Assembly: GCF_001591445.1 (NCBI RefSeq)
Contig: NZ_BCUX01000026.1
Coordinates: 23,566-87,565, forward strand
Direction of reading: 5' to 3'
Source of the DNA: Neobacillus drentensis NBRC 102427
Lineage (GTDB): Bacteria; Bacillota; Bacilli; Bacillales; Cytobacillaceae
DNA: 64,000 nt
Numbering within the stretch: the stretch's first letter is position 1; every line of letters starts with the position of its first letter. Positions 10,815 to 19,127 of this stretch are shown one piece after another. Position numbers and translations under genes: made by a program. The notes beneath the pieces are model-generated. The model did not search any database, was not told the DNA's origin, and saw only the letters and a list, made by a program, of their open reading frames with translations.

Positions 10815-11006
10815 TTACATTTTTCGTCTTTTTTTTACTTCATAATAGAGAATGTAGGGTAGTATTCCGAACCAACGATACCAAAAGGATGCTTTTGTTT
10901 CCTTGCGTACAGTCCGAAGACGTCTTCGTTCATCCTTCGGTTGGTCTGCATATTTTACGATGGTTTGGGTCATATATTTAACATAGTCATTAGTTTTCAT
11001 GGACAC
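10815..11006 (-). CDS. yqzE: YqzE family protein
   Basis: 63 residues, basic, with [21 protein letters not shown] at the N-terminus, a poly-Arg stretch ([12 protein letters not shown]) and the aromatic [14 protein letters not shown] near the end. This is the standard YqzE pattern, and it sits as last gene after comGG, as in B. subtilis. Role unknown; the aromatic stretch suggests a membrane-associated helix. Confidence 0.85.
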   Translation of the reverse strand: MSMKTNDYVKYMTQTIVKYADQPKDERRRLRTVRKETKASFWYRWFGILPYILYYEVKKRRKM

Positions 11007-11047
11007 ACCTGCCTTTAATTTTCATCATCAAGTATGTCCAAATTTGT

Positions 11048-11449
11048 TTACTTCAATTCAATCCATTTGGTTAATCTTTTAGTTCTTGTATCAAAAAATC
11101 CCCTACCGATAAATGCTTTGTCACCTGCATTAAGGCGAAGTGTGAAATTGACTCTTTGGATAAATCCAGTAGGAGGGTCAGCTTGGTAATTCATGGTGCC
11201 ATTAACAAATGTAAATGCTCCTTTTGAAGGTAATGTCCCACTCTTTTGAAAATTCATTTCAACTTTTTTTGCTGACGATAGAAAATAGTACTCCTCTTGC
11301 AGAATGATATCTGTTTCATGTGCCATTTTTCTTACGGACAATAATTGTTCAATACGCAACGAGAAAAATGATAAAAAAAGGATGACCAAACACAAGGTAA
11401 GTGGGTAAGTGAACCCTTTCTCATTATTTTTCATGGGACAGGCCCCCAA
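11048..11449 (-). CDS. comGG: Competence protein ComGG
   Basis: 133 residues. The N-terminus is pseudopilin-like: NNEKGFTYPLTLCLVILFLSFFSLRIEQL, where G-F-T-Y replaces the usual G-F-T-L-I-E, as known for ComGG, which is a minor pseudopilin not processed like the others. It overlaps comGF by 19 nt. It acts at the membrane in assembling the transformation pilus. The last comG gene before yqzE. Confidence 0.85.
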   Translation of the reverse strand: MGACPMKNNEKGFTYPLTLCLVILFLSFFSLRIEQLLSVRKMAHETDIILQEEYYFLSSAKKVEMNFQKSGTLPSKGAFTFVNGTMNYQADPPTGFIQRVNFTLRLNAGDKAFIGRGFFDTRTKRLTKWIELK

Positions 11450-11907
11450 TTAATGATTGGAACTGCTGTAACTGAGTATTCTCTTCCCCGTAGGTCCGTT
11501 ACGAGGACTTTGACGGCATTGTTTAAAATAGAAAAGGAAAATTGTGAAACATTTTGGAGGATTATTTCATGTCCAGTAGAATTCACACGTCTCCTAAGGT
11601 TAGTGCCATATCTTTCATATTGAATGGTTTCTATATCCTTCGTTAGAATTAGTCGTCCTGAAACCACTTCTGCTCGAGTAGACAATCTTATTTCTTTTTT
11701 TATTTGGCTTGAAAAGACTTCCCACTCCATTGCCTGTAAGGATGCATCAGTATCCTTATTCGTAAGGATAATTTGAAAAATAGGTGTCATAAAGAAAATA
11801 ATCGTTGTAAAAATAGAAAAAGCAATAAGTGCTTCGATGAGCGTAAATGCTTTTTCATTCCAGTAAACCGCATATTTCGGTTTCAGGCAGGAAAGAATTT
11901 TTTTCAA
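11431..11907 (-). CDS. comGF: Competence minor pseudopilin ComGF
   Basis: 158 residues. The processing-site-like motif KAFTLIEALIAFSIFTTIIFF lies at about residues 19-40, followed by the long amphipathic body with RREYSVTAVPI near the end. It overlaps comGE by 53 nt, as normal in this tightly packed operon. Needed for DNA uptake in transformation together with the other ComG pseudopilins. Confidence 0.88.
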   Translation of the reverse strand: MKKILSCLKPKYAVYWNEKAFTLIEALIAFSIFTTIIFFMTPIFQIILTNKDTDASLQAMEWEVFSSQIKKEIRLSTRAEVVSGRLILTKDIETIQYERYGTNLRRRVNSTGHEIILQNVSQFSFSILNNAVKVLVTDLRGREYSVTAVPIINWGPVP

Positions 11908-12193
11908 TTCTTACACACACCTCCTTTTGGTCAACTGTTCCACTGTTTTTCCAAATGATTTGGTACTCAACTCCATTCAGAATGGAAGTGTAATTTGAAA
12001 ATGATTTATTATTGATTAGTTGGGTCTGGAGTTCCTCAAACATAAGCTGCCTTGCTTTACTTTCCAATTCCAATTGTCGAGATTGATCCCTTAGCTCAAT
12101 CAATAAAGGAAGACAAAATAAGCTAAGCATTAACCAGGCCGAAAGAGAAAGCAGCAATTCCAGCAAGAAAAAGCCTTTAGTACTCCTTAACAT
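11855..12193 (-). CDS. comGE: Competence minor pseudopilin ComGE
   Basis: 112 residues, beginning MLRSTKGFFLLELLLSLSAW, which has the G-F-x-L-x-E pilin signature (E at +5). The remaining body is small and basic, with a Cys pair near the end (EVCVRIEK and TEICGLLE). It overlaps comGD by 17 nt and comGF by 53 nt. A minor subunit of the competence pilus. Confidence 0.86.
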   Translation of the reverse strand: MLRSTKGFFLLELLLSLSAWLMLSLFCLPLLIELRDQSRQLELESKARQLMFEELQTQLINNKSFSNYTSILNGVEYQIIWKNSGTVDQKEVCVRIEKNSFLPETEICGLLE

Positions 12194-12617
12194 AGAATCG
12201 CCCCTTTCCGATTAAAACGGTTAAAACATATCTTTTATTGTTTGTTTGGATAAAGATCGTGCCAAATTTGTTTACATTGCCGTCACTTAGAAATTTAAAA
12301 TATAAGGTAAGGGAGCCTTCAGTGAGAGTAATATTTTTTGAGTAATTGCGATGGACGACTGGTGGCAGGTCGGGCAGCAAAAAGATAGAGTACTGATTCT
12401 GGCTTGGAAAAAAAACAATTGAAACTTCATCCTGATGGGAGATAGCATATTGTTGTGCATAATATAGGTCGGCTTTTAATTGGGTTAAAAAGGCCTCATC
12501 CTCCATTATTGTGTGCTGTGGCTTTAAGGAGAAAACTGTAATTGAGGAGATAATCATGAAGATGGAGAGAACTAACAGGGACTCAATTAAAGTGAAGCCT
12601 TTTTGATGGTTATTCAT
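12177..12617 (-). CDS. comGD: Competence minor pseudopilin ComGD
   Basis: 146 residues: NNHQKGFTLIESLLVLSIFM is the prepilin peptidase site plus hydrophobic helix. The gene starts at the stop of comGC (TAATG overlap). It is intact and would be translated from the comG message in cells where comGC is whole; in the integrated state it is cut off from the comGA promoter by 19 kb of foreign DNA, so any expression would need a promoter inside the element. Confidence 0.9.
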   Translation of the reverse strand: MNNHQKGFTLIESLLVLSIFMIISSITVFSLKPQHTIMEDEAFLTQLKADLYYAQQYAISHQDEVSIVFFPSQNQYSIFLLPDLPPVVHRNYSKNITLTEGSLTLYFKFLSDGNVNKFGTIFIQTNNKRYVLTVLIGKGRFYVKEY

Positions 12618-12907
12618 TATGGGGTGGTTACTGATGCAACAGCTGTAACAGTACCGTCAGAGTCTATTTCAACCGTCTTACCGTTTGGACAGCCTTTAGC
12701 GTCCGTCTTTATATATCCTTCCGTTTTTAGTTCCGCGATAGTGGGAATCTTATTCTTATCCATTTCATATGCTTGAACTTGAGCTTGAACCATTTTAACG
12801 TAGGCATCGCAGCCTTTATTGTTTATATTTGAATTATGTTTAGCAACGTTAGGAATTGTGATTATTAACAGCACTGTGTCAAGTGGAACAGGCTGACTTT
12901 TAAACAA
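12617..12907 (-). pseudogene. comGC: comGC, 3' part (interrupted pseudopilin gene)
   Basis: The C-terminal part of ComGC: ITIPNVAKHNSNINNKGCDAY through GCPNGKTVEIDSDG, with the two Cys of the ComGC disulphide. The true comGC sequence ends at 12874; bases above that belong to the element and give the chance start MFKSQPVPLD. The missing start of the gene, including the prepilin site, lies at 32314-32378. The two halves rejoin in frame across a shared GT to give I-S-V-L-L-I-I-T-I-P, very close to B. subtilis ComGC at this place. Without excision no functional major pseudopilin can be made. Confidence 0.93.
12873..12900. other. Left attachment site with inverted arm
   Basis: Core AC (GT on the comGC strand) at 12873-12874, a 15-bp spacer, then the arm AGGCTGACTTT at 12890-12900. 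This is the half-attP from the element side of the junction. Confidence 0.88.
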
Positions 12908-13067
12908 GAACGCTCTTTCCTACCACTATATTGTAAGATTAAAGATTGAAACTTGGTTAATGAGCAAGAGGGGGCTGAGAGCCGTCACCAGGCTCAATAT
13001 TGTTCCTTTTAGCATAAATGTGGGGATAACTTACTTCACACTTATCGATAAGGGAGGGAAAAACACA

Positions 13068-13414
13068 ATGGCAAGTAATAAGTTGATGACTGCAACCGCT
13101 CAGGCTCTATCCACTCGAAACGATAATGGTTTTTTTATAACAACGATTAAAACAGTTTACCAGTATTTTGACCTCTGAACACAAGAGGATAATGCTTTTA
13201 CATACATTGCGGCAGAACTCTGTCAGGGTGTTTCATTACCTTCTCAAAGTAAGATTGCTTAGAAGTTAAATTTAGACCGTAAAGAGCAAGTAAAATCGTT
13301 ACTCAATTGGTTGAAAAGGGTCTTTTGATTCGGGAAGAGGTAAGGAATAATTTTTATGTATTTCCTACTATTGACGATCTTGTGAACAAGGTCTCAGACA
13401 AGATCAAATCCTGA
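13068..13414 (+). pseudogene. Decayed winged-helix DNA-binding protein gene
   Basis: A strong ribosome site (AGGGAGGGA, 13050-13058) precedes ATG 13068. The frame runs MASNKLMTATAQALSTRNDN, meets a TGA after YQYFDL, reads on as TQEDNAFTYIAAELCQG then SLPSQSKIA, meets a TAG, and after a frame change near 13300 ends as VTQLVEKGLLIREE and FYVFPTIDDLVNKV. The rebuilt product of roughly 115 residues looks like a helix-turn-helix protein with a wing (LVEKGLLIRE). Two stops and one frameshift make it a dead gene. It lies just inside the left end, so it could be a lost element regulator. Confidence 0.65.
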
Positions 13415-13740
13415 CCCGTGGTCAAGATGTACAAAAAAGACATCAACCAAAGACCGACCAAGAGCCCATGAGTAATGCCTTATTTAGAAATATATGATTA
13501 TTTCATTAACGCACCCGTTTGTTTAAGTACATTTGTTCACAAATTTTGTTTTATTACAGGAATGCTGCCCCTTTATGAAATAAGAAAAGCCGCCTGGTTT
13601 GGCAGCTGATCTTAAATATAAGCACACGTTAGTGAAATAAATTTATACTTTACCCTCCTCACTATAATGAGAGACCATACCTCTATCTATAAGGAAACAG
13701 CCTAATAAAAAGACCCAAGAGATTCTCTTGAGTCTTTTTT
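13415..13740. repeat. Gene-free stretch with a dispersed repeat copy at 13501-13532
   Basis: No credible gene. It holds one copy of a roughly 32-bp sequence centred on ACCCGTTTGTTTAAGTA (13513-13529) preceded by TTAACGC. An inverted copy lies at 28772-28804, a partial forward copy at 18697-18713 and a diverged one (GCCCGTTAGTTTAAGT) at 16921-16936. All are between genes. A terminator for the next minus-strand gene occupies 13708-13740. Confidence 0.6.
13708..13740 (-). terminator. Terminator of the Pycsar effector gene
   Basis: AAAGACCCAAGAGA pairs with TCTCTTGAGTCTTT; the plus-strand A run before it gives U residues on the minus transcript. Confidence 0.75.
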
Positions 13741-14331
13741 TTATAAGAATAGAAACATTCCATTTAGAATGATAAATGCAATCGTTGATGCGATTAGCCA
13801 GTTTACTCCTTTATTGTAGAGTGTGAATTTCCTGTTGCATATTTTTGAATTGATGTAGACTTGAGATAGGTAATCATTTACCAGCTCGTCTTTCTTTATC
13901 CCAATCATACTGTTTTTAAATGCGATAAAAGATTTGTTCTGAATGGTGCCAAAGAAGAGAGTAGAATCCTTCGATAAATCCGCCTCATTGTAAACACCTG
14001 TGTCAATGGAACCTTTCTTCCCTCTAAAAAGGTAGGTGAGGCTAACAATCATTAAAATAATGAACACCACTAGCACAACAGTTGTTATCTCCAAGTATTG
14101 AATCTTCAAATAAGGCGTATCCTTGTCAATCTCCTTGAGCCCTTTCATTAGCTTGTTTAATGAACCGGTAATAATACCGCTCGAAAAAAATCCTCCGAGA
14201 AGGATACCTGCAAACGCTAATGAGAAGGATATTTTGGTGTCGCAGTTTGAAATCCAAAAGTTTATTCTTTCTAATGTTTGAACCGCTTCCTCTTTTATTT
14301 CACTTTCACTCAACTTGTTTTCTTCTGACAT
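13741..14331 (-). CDS. Pycsar-type transmembrane effector (DUF5706-like)
   Basis: 196 residues. After a soluble start (EAVQTLERINFWISNCDTK) come two membrane segments (about residues 35-56 and 82-104) and a third at the end (WLIASTIAFIILNGMFLFL). The middle has FFGTIQ (about 131) and later LSQVYINSKICNRKFTLY, which match the conserved pattern of the Pycsar effector domain (PF18967, formerly DUF5706). In known Pycsar systems such PycTM proteins respond to cCMP or cUMP by damaging the inner membrane of infected cells. It is divergent from two nucleotide cyclase genes, which strongly supports the assignment. Confidence 0.8.
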   Translation of the reverse strand: MSEENKLSESEIKEEAVQTLERINFWISNCDTKISFSLAFAGILLGGFFSSGIITGSLNKLMKGLKEIDKDTPYLKIQYLEITTVVLVVFIILMIVSLTYLFRGKKGSIDTGVYNEADLSKDSTLFFGTIQNKSFIAFKNSMIGIKKDELVNDYLSQVYINSKICNRKFTLYNKGVNWLIASTIAFIILNGMFLFL

Positions 14332-14501
14332 ACTCGCTCTCCTTTACACATCAAATAATCAATCTTTTTATAGCCATTTCATAATTCTTTTGCAAGAACA
14401 AATTCTTATGTAAATCGTATCAAACTTTCGACCTAGCTACCACACAAATAGTAGTATAATGAAAATTGTGAATGTTGCAATGGGGAAGGGGGAGCACGCA
14501 A
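14332..14501. promoter_or_regulatory. Divergent promoter region of the Pycsar-like genes
   Basis: 170 bp shared by the effector (minus) and the cyclase pair (plus). A good -10 (TATAAT, 14455-14460) faces the cyclases but has no convincing -35, so an activator or weak promoter is possible. AAGGGGGAG at 14486-14494 is the ribosome site that sets the TTG start of the first cyclase. Confidence 0.45.
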
Positions 14502-15998
14502 TTGCCAAAGGTAACAGAAGAAGGGTTGAAGAAAATAGAAGAAAAAATTGAAACCATCTTTACCACAGAAATGGAAGTAGATGATTTCGAGGGAGACAGT
14601 GTTCCGTCAGTTGATGACTTGCCGGATAAAAACAAAGGGTTGATAGTAACCAACTGCACAATTCTTTTTGTTGATATCAGGAGCTCCACAAAGTTATCGG
14701 ATAAGTCTCAAGCCAAAAGTATGGCAAAAATCTATCGTGCTTTTGCAAGAGCGATGTCGATGTGTGTGTATGAAAGCGGTGGGAGAGTTAGACAAATTGC
14801 TGGTGACAGAGTGATGGGTGTATTCGTTGATGATGCAGAAGAAAGCTCTATCCAAAAAGCTATGGATGCCGCACGTGCCATTACAAGTGTCGTTGAATAT
14901 ATTTTTAACCCGCTCTGCCGAAAAAACGTCAACCAAAAAGAAATTGCTTGTGGTGTGGGAATTGATACGGGAAGAATCCTGGTCACACCCATTGGGATTA
15001 AACATCAAGGAGATGACTCCAGGGATTTGGTGTGGGCAGGAAAGACGGCAAACGTGGCAAGCAAACATACCGACCTCGCAGAAGCATCTGAGATTTTTGT
15101 GACAAAGCGTTTTTATGAGAAACTCCCTTCTGAATACAAGAAAAATAGTGACGGCTCTGAAATTTGGACAAAGACCTTTCGATTTAAAGGCGATACCTTA
15201 TTTGAAGGGTATGGGGTTCGTGAGTTTTACCTACCGGAGCTAGTAGAGGAACCATCTGATGGGGAAGAATCAGATGAGAAACGAGCAACGTCTTCTCACA
15301 AAGGCATCATAGAATCAGAAGGTAATGATATTGGACGTATCGTCACGGACATTGTTCAAGGTGTAGAATCAAAAGTTGGTGGACTGTTGAGTAATTTTGA
15401 ACAAGTTGTTCTACGTGAAGTAGCCGTCGCCGCAAAAGAGTCCCAAGCGGAGAGGAAACTCCAGGAACTGCAGAGCCGGGAACAAGCTGTGAAGAAAAAA
15501 GAAGAAGAATTGAAGAAGAAAGAACAGGATATTGAGAGAATCCTTGCTTACAGGAAAAAAGAACTCGCCTACACTGTTAAAGTGACCGCACTCAGAGAAA
15601 GAACAAACCATATGAAGCTAGAGGACTTTTTAATTGAATTGAAGCAAGTTCAAGATTTAGGGGCGGCAATTGGAAAGAAAGCCGGGACTGTCCACAATGA
15701 ATTGCATGTATTTCAAATGGTAATGTATTTACATGGCAAAGGTGAATCGGAATTAGCGTTTCGGATTCTGATTGGACAATTGACAGAAGATTTGCCAACC
15801 GCTTACATTCCTTTAGAGTCCAACTCAGTTCCGGTTATTAAAAAAGTAGGTCGAGAGCAGGAGTACTTGCAAGCCGTTATTTATCACATTCAGCACCACA
15901 ATCCATCCGTTGATAACGTTCTCCGGCTCAGGAATGTTCTCAAACAATTAGGAATAGAAAACGAAATCGTAAATCGCATAGGTCTGTTTATTGAATAG
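14502..15998 (+). CDS. Class III nucleotide cyclase with coiled-coil tail (PycC-like)
   Basis: 498 residues from TTG 14502, chosen for its ribosome site 7 nt upstream. Residues about 50-230 form a class III cyclase domain: metal-binding D58 in FVDIRSSTK, second metal D102 in AGDRVMGVF, and the substrate-side motif ANVASKHTDL. In the last, N184 is kept but a Lys (188) stands where adenylate and guanylate cyclases have the transition-state Arg. A long Lys/Glu-rich coiled coil follows (about 306-365), then an extra helical domain of about 130 residues. Expected to make a cyclic pyrimidine (cCMP or cUMP) signal on phage infection; the product cannot be told from sequence alone. Confidence 0.78.
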   Translation: MPKVTEEGLKKIEEKIETIFTTEMEVDDFEGDSVPSVDDLPDKNKGLIVTNCTILFVDIRSSTKLSDKSQAKSMAKIYRAFARAMSMCVYESGGRVRQIAGDRVMGVFVDDAEESSIQKAMDAARAITSVVEYIFNPLCRKNVNQKEIACGVGIDTGRILVTPIGIKHQGDDSRDLVWAGKTANVASKHTDLAEASEIFVTKRFYEKLPSEYKKNSDGSEIWTKTFRFKGDTLFEGYGVREFYLPELVEEPSDGEESDEKRATSSHKGIIESEGNDIGRIVTDIVQGVESKVGGLLSNFEQVVLREVAVAAKESQAERKLQELQSREQAVKKKEEELKKKEQDIERILAYRKKELAYTVKVTALRERTNHMKLEDFLIELKQVQDLGAAIGKKAGTVHNELHVFQMVMYLHGKGESELAFRILIGQLTEDLPTAYIPLESNSVPVIKKVGREQEYLQAVIYHIQHHNPSVDNVLRLRNVLKQLGIENEIVNRIGLFIE

Positions 15999-16020
15999 TA
16001 CGAGAGAGAGGAATCATTAA

Positions 16021-16797
16021 TTGAGGTCAAGCCATAAAAGTTTCAATCTTGAAAACAGTTTAAAAAGAATTGACTCTATCCTGTATGACAGTACATCGTA
16101 TGAAGAGTCAGATGATATCCCTGATATTGATGACTTAACCTTTAACAACGGAAAATACGTGAAATGTGCGGCGATTTTTATAGACTTGAGAGGTTCAACA
16201 GACCTAATCAAAACACAAGGAAAATTGTCCAAATCTTTAGCACGTCTCTATAGAGCATATATCAGTGAAATGGTCGCCATCGTTAACAGCTTTAAAACGT
16301 GTAAGGAGATTAACATTGTTGGAGACTGTGTGTCAGCTATGTTTGCTGGGGATATAGAAGGTGCTGAATCGCCGGTTATCGAAGCTCTTCAAGCTTCATC
16401 TATGTCCAATGCAATGATGAATGCCCTAAACGTGAAATACAAGAAGAAATGGAAAAACTTTGATGAGTTGAAAGCGGGCATTGGAGTTGCCTATGGAAGG
16501 GCTCTTGTCATTAAAGCGGGATTTAGCGGAAGTGGTATTAAGGATTTGGTATACATGGGAGACGTTGTAAACAAAGCATCAAAAATGTGTGGACTAGCTT
16601 ATAAAAAATATACATCGCACGCAATTTGCGTTACAGAAGAGGTTTATGTAAGTGCAGGCACGTATATTGCAAATGCTGAGAAACAGCAAACGTTCCAGGA
16701 TTTCTTAACGGAAAAGAATCATAATACGTTTGGAAGTGTTTATGTGGGAAATTTTCATAGAAATAGCATTAACAACTGGGCAGAAGAGAATAAATGA
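16021..16797 (+). CDS. Second class III nucleotide cyclase (PycC-like)
   Basis: 258 residues from TTG 16021 behind AGAGAGGAAT, 22 bp after the first cyclase, so an operon. It is a single cyclase domain: D55 in FIDLRGSTD, D102 in VGDCVSAMF, and VNKASKMCGL with N184 and Lys188. The spacing of these residues matches that in the first cyclase, although overall identity is low. Both proteins keep both metal Asp residues, so neither looks like a plain dead copy. Two cyclases beside one effector could mean a heterodimer, since class III active sites form between two domains, or two signals. Confidence 0.75.
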   Translation: MRSSHKSFNLENSLKRIDSILYDSTSYEESDDIPDIDDLTFNNGKYVKCAAIFIDLRGSTDLIKTQGKLSKSLARLYRAYISEMVAIVNSFKTCKEINIVGDCVSAMFAGDIEGAESPVIEALQASSMSNAMMNALNVKYKKKWKNFDELKAGIGVAYGRALVIKAGFSGSGIKDLVYMGDVVNKASKMCGLAYKKYTSHAICVTEEVYVSAGTYIANAEKQQTFQDFLTEKNHNTFGSVYVGNFHRNSINNWAEENK

Positions 16798-16799
16798 GA

Positions 16800-16825
16800 A
16801 GGCTCACTGATGTGGGCTTTTTTTA
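16800..16825 (+). terminator. Terminator after the cyclase pair
   Basis: GCTCAC and GTGGGC (one wobble) pair around TGAT, then seven T. Confidence 0.65.
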
Positions 16826-16920
16826 TATTAAAAAACCACAAGGCATATGCCTCATGGTCTAGCCCTCTCCTTTAACTTTGTCCCATAGTAATATATATGA
16901 ATATCTTATTGCGCAATCCT

Positions 16921-16936
16921 GCCCGTTAGTTTAAGT
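16921..16936 (+). repeat. Diverged copy of the element's dispersed repeat
   Basis: GCCCGTTAGTTTAAGT resembles the core of the copies at 13513 and 18697 with one change in the centre. Between genes. Confidence 0.4.
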
Positions 16937-17024
16937 GAAATTCTTCACATTTTCATGTGCAAAAAAGGGGGTTCAATCTTATTTTAAATTTCAACACAAA
17001 AAACCCGACCAATTAACGGCGGGT

Positions 17025-18129
17025 TCATCTTTCTTTTAAAGCAATTTTATTAATCAGTTTAGAATTGTACTCATTAGCGTCAGAGCTATAGTGTACACGA
17101 CGATGACAATTCGGACAAATTGCTGCAACATGTTCTGGTGCATCTGGACCGCCATCTGATAGTCTTGTTAAGTGGTGTACTTCCAAAAACGGATCACCAT
17201 TTGGCGTATTAAACGGAGCAGTGGCATCGCACGCTTCGCAAATTCCATTTGAACGAACTAGTGCGTATTTCCTGACAGCTGCAGCACGACTTCGTACAAT
17301 GATTTTACGTTCCTTGATTGTTAAACTAGAATCTTCGGTACCTGCTGAACTAGCTAACATGCGCAATTCGCTTAAGTCCTTTGAATCAATAACACTGTCC
17401 GCTTGCATTTCGTTAGAAATTTTGTCTGTCATCTCAAATTCAAATCGAATCATACTCCTTTGATGTCCGTTTTTATCGGGACCAATGAAAGTATGGTATC
17501 CTATGCAAGTGAGTTGTCCTTTAAAGGTATGAAGCCCTGATTCAGGGTTAACCTCGAAAAGGAAAACGTCTTTACTGTTAGCCACGTGATCTCTGAGCGC
17601 CTTATTACCTTCTTTAAATACCTGGTTACCGATCTGACCTTCACCTGTATAAAAGAAAGTCGAATCATCTTGCCATCCAGTATCCATATTCCTCTCCAGA
17701 TTTTCCTGAAAATATAAATATCATCGGATTGTTCTTGGACACAGATATTCCTCTTTGCCTGTTTCCACCAAAAGCATTGTGAATCTCAGCACGTTTATAA
17801 TCTTCATTTATTATAAAAGGAAATATAGGTTTAAAATTATCAGTTTTCCTTAACGCCCACTTTCCATTTCCCTTTCCTTCTATCGAATAGAAGATATCTA
17901 AAGGACCGCCAGGAGCTCCCTTAAAAATGTCTGTATCACTTGAGTGTAGATAAATATTCTTCCTAATTTGCGCCTTCCAATCTGTATATGCGTTTAAGTC
18001 AAAGTCTATAGCATGAGCAACCTCGTTATATATCTCATCTAAAGTGCCCTCTCCGCCAAGCCTTTTAATAGCCGATATAGTTGAATTAACCCATTTATTT
18101 AACGGCATAATCCCCCTCCTTACTAACAT
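17025..18129 (-). pseudogene. McrA-like HNH restriction endonuclease, frameshifted
   Basis: Two overlapping minus-strand frames make up one protein. The 5' frame (17665-18129, 154 residues) has a winged-helix start (WVNSTISAIKRLGGEGTLDE) and ends in SGKSGEEYGY followed by a nonsense tail. The 3' frame (17025-17687, 220 residues) continues with DTGWQDDSTFFYTGEGQIG, a segment that normally follows YGY directly in this family, then a C-terminal HNH domain: CEACDATAPF, EVHHLTRLSDGG and CPNCHRRVHY. The break is at about 17672-17687. The family cuts modified (methylated) DNA. A programmed frameshift is possible, but no slippery run is seen, so loss of function is more likely. Confidence 0.75.
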
Positions 18130-18339
18130 AATATACCAATAGTTTGGTCACGTTTGGACAAAATAGTCGTTTTGTACTTATTAGAACATAAAAAAACTCG
18201 GCCTTAAAACACCTATTACTGACTACGTTTTCCAAACTCAAAGGATGCGTCTTTTCGTTTCATCAATATGCCTTCTCCGCCTTGCAGCTTAACTAATTCA
18301 GAGGAGGCATATCCTTCTCTCAAAAAACAAAATCCCTTC

Positions 18340-18573
18340 TCATTCGAGAGGGGCTTCCGTAATTAACCATCCATCGCCAGCTTTGATGATGTTTTTACCT
18401 GGATTTTCTCTTTTTAATCTTCTTAACATTTTTTTATCCTCGCTTTCCTGCCTCACTTCTGCTTGGCGGATTCTCTTTATTGTCTCTTCCATGGTGTCCG
18501 CTGCTTCAATAAATCCTAACATGGGCATGTAAACAAAAGTTTTCTTTTCACCAGATTTCATCAAGTCAACCAC
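18340..18573 (-). CDS. Hypothetical small charged protein
   Basis: 77 residues, MVDLMKSGEKKTFVYMPMLG at the start, a charged helix (ETIKRIRQAEVRQESEDKKML) in the middle and IIKAGDGWLITEAPLE at the end. It has no recognised family. AAGGTGG lies before the ATG on the minus strand, and a hairpin with a U run overlaps its stop (18332-18355). It stands between the HNH gene and the CRISPR operon, in the opposite direction to cas3; small antitoxin-like or regulatory roles are only guesses. Confidence 0.5.
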   Translation of the reverse strand: MVDLMKSGEKKTFVYMPMLGFIEAADTMEETIKRIRQAEVRQESEDKKMLRRLKRENPGKNIIKAGDGWLITEAPLE

Positions 18574-19127
18574 CTTAATATTTGTTATTTTGGTAATTAG
18601 ACAATAAATGACAAAATCCTTGTTACATATTTGTGAAATAAGAAAACAGGACTATCTAGGGTAGCTATTTAAAGTAAACTGGATCTTTAAGAAAAGACCC
18701 GTTTGTTTAAGTATAATTTTACAATCATTTTTATTATCGGTTCAGATCCAACGCTTTAATAAGGCAATCGAGAACAATTCGGCCACCGTACAATATGGAA
18801 GAAAAAAATTAGTCCTCCAAGTGAAATCAAAAAAGCGCATAAAGTGCCTTTTTTTACCTCTCAACATATCGCATATCCCCATGTTTCAAATTCACACACC
18901 TGTAAAGGGTGTGGCGTACCTGACCATCCTTCATCACCAGCTAATTAGAATGGGAGAGCTCTATATCTACTGATTTTTTAGATATAAGTTTTTTCCATTT
19001 CTATTACTAATTTATACAAAAAATAGGTACTTTACTATTATTTTTACATTTTTTGCTGTAAAATGAAGAATGAAAAATATCCATAATTTACCGATCACTT
19101 CACAAATGAAGAAGGCGAAGAAATAAC
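18574..19127. other. Intergenic region upstream of cas3
   Basis: 554 bp without a supported gene. It contains a dispersed repeat copy at 18697-18713, a weak hairpin near 18835-18855 with a T run, and a very AT-rich stretch from 18960 leading to cas3. TAAAAT at 19059-19064 is a candidate -10 for the cas operon, with no good -35 at the normal distance. I see no RNA gene. Confidence 0.4.
18697..18713 (+). repeat. Dispersed repeat core copy
   Basis: ACCCGTTTGTTTAAGTA, identical to the 17-bp core at 13513-13529, but the flanks differ. Confidence 0.55.

Noticed and set aside
12868..12878. CTGT as a 4-bp core shared by both att sites.
   Set aside because: It puts the two comGC halves out of frame and off the centre of the symmetric arms; GT alone fits both.
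12960..13178. A 72-residue reading frame starting MSKRGLRAVT.
   Set aside because: The good ribosome site is at ATG 13068 inside it and the coding signal continues past the stop, so it is described as a decayed gene instead.
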